Part shown: positions 6,386 to 9,757 of the stretch, one piece after another
How the letters are laid out: the number at the start of each line of letters is the position of its first letter
Position numbering within the stretch: the first letter of the stretch is position 1
From: Sedimenticola sp.
GTDB taxonomy: Bacteria > Pseudomonadota > Gammaproteobacteria > Chromatiales > Chromatiaceae
Direction of reading: 5' to 3'
Assembly (NCBI GenBank): GCA_027038775.1
Contig: JALWGP010000212.1
Coordinates: forward strand, 1 to 9,757
Length of the DNA stretch: 9,757 bases
Notes under the pieces: model-generated
What the model was told of the DNA's origin: nothing
What the model saw: the letters and a program-made list of their open reading frames with translations, nothing else
The model's database searches: none
Position numbers and translations under genes: made by a program

Positions 6386-7423
6386 TCAGCTGAAAGTCTC
6401 CTTGTTCTGCGCCCTGGCGCGCGCATCCTGGCGGGTGATCAGACCTCGCTCCAGCAACTCCTGCAGGTGCTGGTCGAGGGTTTGCATGCCCACCGCCTGG
6501 CCGGTCTGGATGGCGGAGTACATCTGCGCCACCTTGTCCTCGCGGATGAGATTGCGGATGGCCGGCGTGCCGATCATGATCTCCCAGGCCGCCAGCCGGC
6601 CACCGCCCACCTTCTTCAGCAGGGTCTGGGCGATGACGGCGCGCAACGACTCCGAGAGCATGGAACGCACCATGGACTTCTCGCCGGCGGGAAAGACGTC
6701 CACGATGCGGTCGATGGTCTTGGCCGCCGAACTGGTGTGCAGGGTGCCGAAGACCAGGTGGCCGGTCTCCGCGGCGGTCAGCGCCAGGCGGATGGTCTCC
6801 AGGTCCCGCAGCTCGCCCACCAGGATGATGTCCGGGTCCTCCCGCAACGCGGAGCGCAACGCCTCGGAGAAGCCCAGGGTGTCGCGGTGCACCTCGCGCT
6901 GGTTGATGAGACACTTCTTGCTCTGGTGCACGAACTCGATGGGATCCTCGATGGTGAGGATGTGACCATAGAGGTTGTCGTTGATGTAGTCGATCATGGC
7001 CGCCAGGGTGGTGGACTTGCCCGATCCCGTGGGTCCGGTGACCAGCACGATGCCGCGGGGGTTCTCGCAGATGGTCTTGAAGGTGGGCGGCGCGTTGAGG
7101 TCCTCGAGCGTCCAGACCTTGGAAGGAATGGTGCGGAAGACCGCCGCGGCGCCCCGGTCCTGGTTGAAGGCGTTGACACGGAAGCGGGCCAGGCCGGGGA
7201 TTTCGAAAGAGAAGTCCACCTCGAGGAACTCCTCGTAGTCCCGCCGCTGCTTGTCGTTCATGATGTCGTAGACCAGCGAGTGGACCATCTTGTGGTCCAG
7301 CGCGGGCACGTTGATGCGGCGGATGTCCCCGTCCACGCGGATCATGGGCGGCAGGCCGGCGGAAAGATGGAGGTCCGAAGCGTTGTGCTTGACGCTGAAA
7401 GCGAGAAGTTCGGTAATATCCAT
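6386..7423 (-). CDS. pilT: PilT, type IV pilus retraction ATPase
   Basis: PilT is the cytoplasmic hexameric motor that disassembles the pilus and drives twitching motility. The 345-residue length is normal for the family. Landmarks are Walker A GPTGSGKST (130-138), the Asp box TIEDPIEF (157-164), Walker B DIILVGELR (198-206), the His box GHLVFGTLHTSS (221-232) and the PilT signature AIRNLIRE (288-295), which PilU lacks. The ATG at 7423 is preceded by AAGAAGGGG at a suitable spacing, so the start is firm. The gene is upstream of pilU in a two-gene unit and divergent from yggS, with only 28 bases between the two starts, so its promoter probably overlaps the yggS coding start. The order yggS-pilT-pilU is known from Pseudomonas. 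Confidence 0.97.
   Translation of the reverse strand: MDITELLAFSVKHNASDLHLSAGLPPMIRVDGDIRRINVPALDHKMVHSLVYDIMNDKQRRDYEEFLEVDFSFEIPGLARFRVNAFNQDRGAAAVFRTIPSKVWTLEDLNAPPTFKTICENPRGIVLVTGPTGSGKSTTLAAMIDYINDNLYGHILTIEDPIEFVHQSKKCLINQREVHRDTLGFSEALRSALREDPDIILVGELRDLETIRLALTAAETGHLVFGTLHTSSAAKTIDRIVDVFPAGEKSMVRSMLSESLRAVIAQTLLKKVGGGRLAAWEIMIGTPAIRNLIREDKVAQMYSAIQTGQAVGMQTLDQHLQELLERGLITRQDARARAQNKETFS
7389..7419 (+). promoter_or_regulatory. Possible promoter for yggS within the pilT start
   Basis: TTGACG at 7389-7394 is one base from the consensus -35 element and is followed after 19 bases by TAATAT at 7414-7419, a moderate -10. Transcription would begin near 7426, about 25 bases before the yggS ATG. 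The element lies inside the first codons of pilT on the other strand, which is plausible because the intergenic gap is only 28 bases. The long spacer makes this a weak call. Confidence 0.3.
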
Positions 7424-7451
7424 GGATTCCCCTTCTTAATCGTGGTGCGTG

Positions 7452-8171
7452 ATGCAACAGCCGGTGCAGCCAGGCGAGACGACTCCATCCCGGATAAGAG
7501 AAAGGCTAACACAGGTACAGGAGCGGTTGAGCACCTTTGCCCGAACTTGTGAACGGGATCCTGTCGACATCCAGCTGATCGCGGTGAGCAAGACCCGGCC
7601 GGCGGAGGAGATCCGGGTCGCCTTCGAGGCGGGGCAGCGCGCCTTCGGCGAGAACTACCTGCAGGAGGCGCTGCCCAAGATCCGGGAACTGGCGGACCTG
7701 CCCATCGAATGGCACTTCATCGGCCGCATCCAGTCCAACAAGACCCGCGACATCGCCGCCCGCTTCCACTGGGTGCACGCCCTGGCCAGCGCGAAACACG
7801 CGCGCCGGCTCAGCGAACAGCGGCCCGGGGAACTGCCGCCGCTCCAGGTCTGCATCCAGGTCAACATCAGCGGCGAGGCGAGCAAGGGGGGCGTGGCACC
7901 GGAGGAGACGGCGGAGCTGGCCCGCCTCGTGGCCACGCTGCCCCGGCTGCGACTGCGCGGCCTGATGACCATGCCCCCCGCCGGCAGCAGCGAGGCGGAG
8001 CAGCACCGCATCTTCGGCGCCCTGCGAACGCTTAGGGACCAACTCAATGCGGAAGAGGGGCTGGAGCTGGACAGCCTTTCCATGGGCATGAGCGGCGACA
8101 TGGAGGCAGCCGTCTGCGAAGGCGCTACAATGGTGCGCATCGGCACCGCAATCTTCGGACCCAGACAATGA
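7452..8171 (+). CDS. yggS: YggS family pyridoxal phosphate-binding homeostasis protein
   Basis: YggS proteins are single-domain PLP-binding TIM barrels without known enzyme activity, involved in PLP and amino-acid homeostasis. This 239-residue copy shows the PLP lysine in LIAVSKTRPAEEI (42-54, K47), RAFGENYLQEA (63-73), WHFIGRIQSNKT (87-98), VNISGEASKGG (137-147), LRGLMTMPP (168-176), LSMGMSGDMEAA (209-220) and MVRIGTAIFG (227-236). The ATG at 7452 is preceded immediately by an in-frame GTG at 7449, which could also start; neither has a clear Shine-Dalgarno sequence. The N-terminus is about ten residues longer than many relatives (a Pro/Gln-rich lead-in). The stop overlaps the proC ATG by 4 bases, an arrangement fitting the known yggS-proC partnership. 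Confidence 0.96.
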   Translation: MQQPVQPGETTPSRIRERLTQVQERLSTFARTCERDPVDIQLIAVSKTRPAEEIRVAFEAGQRAFGENYLQEALPKIRELADLPIEWHFIGRIQSNKTRDIAARFHWVHALASAKHARRLSEQRPGELPPLQVCIQVNISGEASKGGVAPEETAELARLVATLPRLRLRGLMTMPPAGSSEAEQHRIFGALRTLRDQLNAEEGLELDSLSMGMSGDMEAAVCEGATMVRIGTAIFGPRQ

Positions 8172-8989
8172 AAACGATCGCCTTCATCGGCGGCGGCAAC
8201 ATGGCCGGCGCCCTCATTCACGGGCTCGTCGAGGACGGCACCGATCCCGGCCGCATCCTGGTGGCCGAGCCGGACGCCACCCGCCGGGAACAGCTGGCGG
8301 TGCGCTTCGGCGTGCGCACCACGGAGGACAACACCGCAGCCGCCCAGGAGGCGGAGATCCTGGTGCTGGCGGTGAAGCCCCAGGTGCTGCCGCAGGTGGC
8401 GAAGGCGCTGGCGCCGGCCCTGGCGCAGAACCAGCCGCTGTGCATCTCCATCGCCGCCGGCATCCGCCACGCGGCGCTGCAGGCGTGGCTGGGCGAAGGG
8501 GTGCCGCTGGTGCGGGCCATGCCCAACACGCCGGCCATGCTCCAGTCGGGCGCCACCGGCCTCTACGCCCCGCCCCCGCTGGACGAGGCGCAGCGGGAGG
8601 CGGCGGAGCACGTGCTGCGCGCCGTGGGGGTGGTGATCTGGGTGGAGGAGGAGTCGCTGATGGACGCAGTGACCGCCGTCTCCGGCAGCGGTCCAGCCTA
8701 CTTCTTCCTCTTCATGGAGGCGATGGAGCAGGCCGCCATCGAACTGGGGCTGCCCGCCGAGACGGCGCGGCTGCTGGTGCGCCAGACCGCCCTGGGGGCC
8801 ACGCGCATGGCGCTGGAGAGCGAGCTGGACCTGCCCACCCTGCGCCTGGGCGTCACCTCTCCCGGCGGCACCACGGAGCGGGCCATCCACGCCTTCGAGG
8901 AGGGCGGACTGAGACGGCTGGTACACCGGGCGCTCGAAGCCGCCAGGGACCGTTCGCAGGAGCTCTCCCGGGAGCTGGAGCGGTCGTGA
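8168..8989 (+). CDS. proC: Pyrroline-5-carboxylate reductase
   Basis: ProC reduces 1-pyrroline-5-carboxylate to proline with NAD(P)H, the last step of proline synthesis. The 273-residue protein is of normal length. The Rossmann nucleotide-binding start is TIAFIGGGNMAGAL (3-16), followed by LAVKPQ (67-72) and VRAMPNTPAML (115-125). The C-terminal dimerisation and substrate region has AVSGSGPAYFFLFMEA (170-185) and the signature GVTSPGGTTERAIHAF (228-243). No residues appear to be missing. It overlaps yggS upstream by 4 bases and yggT downstream by one base (TGATG at 8987-8991), so translation of the three genes is probably coupled. Confidence 0.97.
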   Translation: MKTIAFIGGGNMAGALIHGLVEDGTDPGRILVAEPDATRREQLAVRFGVRTTEDNTAAAQEAEILVLAVKPQVLPQVAKALAPALAQNQPLCISIAAGIRHAALQAWLGEGVPLVRAMPNTPAMLQSGATGLYAPPPLDEAQREAAEHVLRAVGVVIWVEEESLMDAVTAVSGSGPAYFFLFMEAMEQAAIELGLPAETARLLVRQTALGATRMALESELDLPTLRLGVTSPGGTTERAIHAFEEGGLRRLVHRALEAARDRSQELSRELERS

Positions 8990-9567
8990 TGGGCAGCGAC
9001 TACCTCACCAACCCCCTGGTCTTTCTCTTCCAGACCCTTTTCGACCTCTACATCCTGGTGGTGCTGCTGCGCTTCCTCCTGCAGCTGGTGCGCGCCGACT
9101 TCTACAACCCCATCTCCCAGTTCGTGGTGAAGATCACCTCCCCCCTGCTGCTGCCCCTGCGGCGGGTGGTCCCGGCGGTACGCGGTCTGGACACCGCTTC
9201 CCTGGTGCTGGCCTGGGGGCTCAAGACCCTGGAGCTGGTGCTGGTGCTCTGGTTCACCGCCGGCAGCCTCTCGCTGCTGCTGCCCCTGCTCATGGCCATT
9301 CCCGAGCTGGTGGAGCTGACCATCAACATCTTCTTCTGGGCCATCCTCATCCAGGCCATCCTCAGCTGGGTCAACCCCGGCGTCTACAACCCCGCCAGCG
9401 CCCTGCTCTACAGCCTCACCCTGCCGCTGCTGCGGCCGGCCCAGCGCATCATCCCCCCCATCGGCGGCATCGACCTCTCACCCATGGCGGTGATGCTGGG
9501 GCTGATCGTGCTGAAGATGCTCATCCTGCCACCCCTGCGGGGGCTGGCCGTGACGCTCGGCGCATGA
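8989..9567 (+). CDS. yggT: YggT family membrane protein with two tandem YGGT repeats
   Basis: This 192-residue hydrophobic protein is an integral inner-membrane protein of the YggT family, whose function is not well established. About four membrane segments are visible, near 9-34, 70-104, 107-128 and 164-182. The sequence contains an internal duplication: residues 28-62, with YNPISQFVVKITSPLLLPLR, match residues 122-156, with YNPASALLYSLTLPLLRPAQ, at an offset of 94. The two YNP-to-P-R-x-x-P units are the family's hallmark. The ATG at 8989 shares its A with the proC stop. The end overlaps yggU by 4 bases. Location after proC is usual in gammaproteobacteria. Confidence 0.94.
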   Translation: MGSDYLTNPLVFLFQTLFDLYILVVLLRFLLQLVRADFYNPISQFVVKITSPLLLPLRRVVPAVRGLDTASLVLAWGLKTLELVLVLWFTAGSLSLLLPLLMAIPELVELTINIFFWAILIQAILSWVNPGVYNPASALLYSLTLPLLRPAQRIIPPIGGIDLSPMAVMLGLIVLKMLILPPLRGLAVTLGA

Positions 9568-9757
9568 GCGACTGGTATCGCCGCGACGGAGGTGACCTGC
9601 TGCTGTTCCTCCGCGTCCAGCCCCGCGCCGGCCGCAACGCCTTCGGCGAGATCCTGGAGGGCCGCCGCAAGCTCTATCTCAAGGCGCCTCCCGTGGACGG
9701 CAGGGCAAACCAGGAACTCGTGCGCTTTCTCGCCAAGTCGCTGGGGGTGGCGAAGAG
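9564..9757 (+). CDS. yggU: YggU/DUF167 family protein, N-terminal fragment
   Basis: The frame opens at an ATG overlapping the yggT stop and runs off the window edge after 64 full codons. The start MSDWYRRDGGDLLLFLRVQP followed by RAGRN (21-25), the middle RRKLYLKAPPVDGRANQELV (34-53) and FLAKSLGV (55-62) match the DUF167/YggU family, small alpha-beta proteins of about 95-100 residues with no firmly known role. The P-P-V-D-G-x-A-N motif is the clearest marker. Roughly the last third is missing because the window ends, not because the gene is broken. It completes the overlapping chain yggS-proC-yggT-yggU. Confidence 0.92.
   Translation, partial: MSDWYRRDGGDLLLFLRVQPRAGRNAFGEILEGRRKLYLKAPPVDGRANQELVRFLAKSLGVAK

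Noticed and set aside
7430..7500. Sigma-54 promoter upstream of pilT on the minus strand
   Set aside because: GG and TTGCA elements are present, but the distance between GG and GC is about 14 bases and not the required 10.
1..9757. A new defence, mobile or biosynthetic system
   Set aside because: Every substantial coding region fits a known conserved family, and base use looks even across the window. I see no integrase, transposase, toxin-antitoxin pair, CRISPR repeats or tRNA that would mark an island.

Overview
The window is a GC-rich stretch of gammaproteobacterial chromosome with tightly packed housekeeping genes. The gene content and order (yqgE, ruvX, pyrR, pyrB, inactive pyrC', then pilU and pilT facing away from yggS-proC-yggT) closely match a block I know from Pseudomonas, around pilTU and pyrRBC'. 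An extra PyrK-like gene and the interspersed palindromes point to another GC-rich lineage, perhaps a purple-sulfur or Ectothiorhodospira-type gammaproteobacterium. That placement is an inference from style and not from any search.

Layout. Positions 1-234 (minus strand) hold the N-terminal part of an RluA-type pseudouridine synthase. It is divergent from yqgE across only 39 bases, which contain an extended -10 element so close to the yqgE ATG that the mRNA may be leaderless. Positions 274-5227 (plus strand) carry yqgE, ruvX, pyrR, pyrB, pyrC' and a PyrK-like electron-transfer protein. From ruvX to pyrC' every junction is a 4-base ATGA overlap. Two branched palindromic repeats, at 892-995 and 4258-4329, bracket this overlapping block. 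Positions 5221-7423 (minus strand) carry pilT followed by pilU, the twitching-motility ATPases; pilU overlaps the pyrK-like gene tail to tail by 7 bases. Positions 7452-9757 (plus strand) carry yggS, proC, yggT and the start of yggU (DUF167), again chained by 1- or 4-base overlaps.

How the genes work together. PyrB is an aspartate transcarbamoylase of the class that assembles with a dihydroorotase-like partner. The partner here has lost most dihydroorotase metal ligands (the HxH motif reads G-V-Y), so it is best read as the structural PyrC' subunit; an active dihydroorotase must lie elsewhere. PyrR is the likely uracil-responsive regulator. The PyrK-like protein has FAD, NAD and 2Fe-2S motifs, but no dihydroorotate dehydrogenase lies in the window, so its partner is unknown. 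PilT and PilU power retraction of type IV pili. YggS (PLP homeostasis) and ProC (proline synthesis) are a common pair.

I see no phage, transposase, CRISPR array, tRNA or rRNA, and no clearly new multi-gene system. The points most worth checking are the orphan PyrK-like gene, the dead dihydroorotase, the two branched repeats and the near-leaderless yqgE start.
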